DNA of 5,354 bases from contig CALREM010000030.1 in NCBI GenBank assembly GCA_943355185.1, positions 1-5,354 of the forward strand, in the 5' to 3' direction. Under the pieces are notes generated by a model. That model was not told the DNA's origin, did no database searches, and was given only the letters and a program-made list of their open reading frames with translations. The DNA comes from Candidatus Nomurabacteria bacterium. GTDB lineage: Bacteria > Patescibacteriota > Minisyncoccia > Phycocordibacterales > PALSA-1337. How positions within the stretch are numbered: the first letter of the stretch is position 1; every line of letters begins with the position of its first letter. Positions 5,168 to 5,354 of the stretch are shown here, piece after piece. The position numbers and the translations under genes are program-made.

Positions 5168-5208
5168 GTGATTTGTGATACTACTGGAAATATGATCTTT
5201 TGTCTAGG

Positions 5209-5354
5209 TTATATCGTGGTTTCTGACTTTTTCATTGAAATCACAGTCATCATGCGGGCAATATCCTTGCGGATAGTACGCCCTTCTTTGACGTTCTTTG
5301 TTTTTGCGCCCGCTGTTCCAAAACGGAATACGCGCAAAGATTCTTGTTTCTCAG
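5209..5354 (-). CDS. rpmC: Large subunit ribosomal protein uL29, C-terminal part
   Basis: The window's right edge holds the last 47 codons of a gene ending in TAA at 5209-5211, with the 5' end beyond the edge. The peptide begins EKQESLRVFRFG, continues with TKNVKEGRTIRKDIARMMTVI and ends MKKSETTI. This fits the second helix of uL29 (typically lreeLfnLRfq...len...ir.vRrdIARikTvl). Position confirms it: uL29 normally precedes uS17. The hydrophobic positions are kept, although TAGAKTKNVKEG departs from the usual loop. uL29 sits near the peptide exit and helps dock targeting factors. Confidence 0.9.
   Translation of the reverse strand, partial: EKQESLRVFRFGTAGAKTKNVKEGRTIRKDIARMMTVISMKKSETTI

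Overview
The window reads like part of a chromosome from an uncultivated, small-genome bacterium, most likely of the Candidate Phyla Radiation (Patescibacteria, Parcubacteria-like). This placement is inferred from three things: very tight gene packing, a lysine-tailed short uL24, and an ECF sigma factor paired with a DUF5667-type membrane protein, a pairing I associate with these lineages. TAA, TAG and TGA all act as stops at the lengths expected for the families (uS17 ends in TGA), which argues against the UGA-recoded Gracilibacteria/Absconditabacteria. No marker here proves the phylum.

Layout. The left edge holds the 3' part of a plus-strand HI0933-type flavoprotein gene. Everything else lies on the minus strand. 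From right to left these are: a ribosomal protein block uL29 (partial)-uS17-uL14-uL24-uL5, closed by a strong intrinsic terminator (3579-3607); a perfect 33-bp palindrome (3543-3575); a lone unrecognised 154-aa gene with its own good ribosome binding site and its own terminator (2956-2984); and a three-gene unit of ECF sigma factor, single-pass DUF5667-type putative anti-sigma factor, and YgjP-type zinc metallopeptidase. The last three genes overlap each other (14 bp and 4 bp). The peptidase gene ends with its stop codon directly abutting the stop codon of the convergent flavoprotein gene.

How the parts fit together. The ribosomal block is the S10/spc junction of the classic ribosomal protein supercluster, but it stops after uL5 where uS14-uS8-uL6 normally follow. 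Between uL24 and uL5 the transcript can form a 22-bp stem that buries the uL24 stop codon and ends 9 nt before the uL5 start, a candidate translational control element. The sigma/DUF5667/peptidase unit looks like an envelope-signalling cassette: the sigma factor is cytoplasmic, the partner spans the membrane with most of its mass outside, and the co-translated peptidase is the unusual third member.

No RNA genes, insertion sequences, CRISPR arrays or attachment sites were seen, and no gene-free stretch exceeds 300 bases. No convincing promoter could be identified by eye for any unit.
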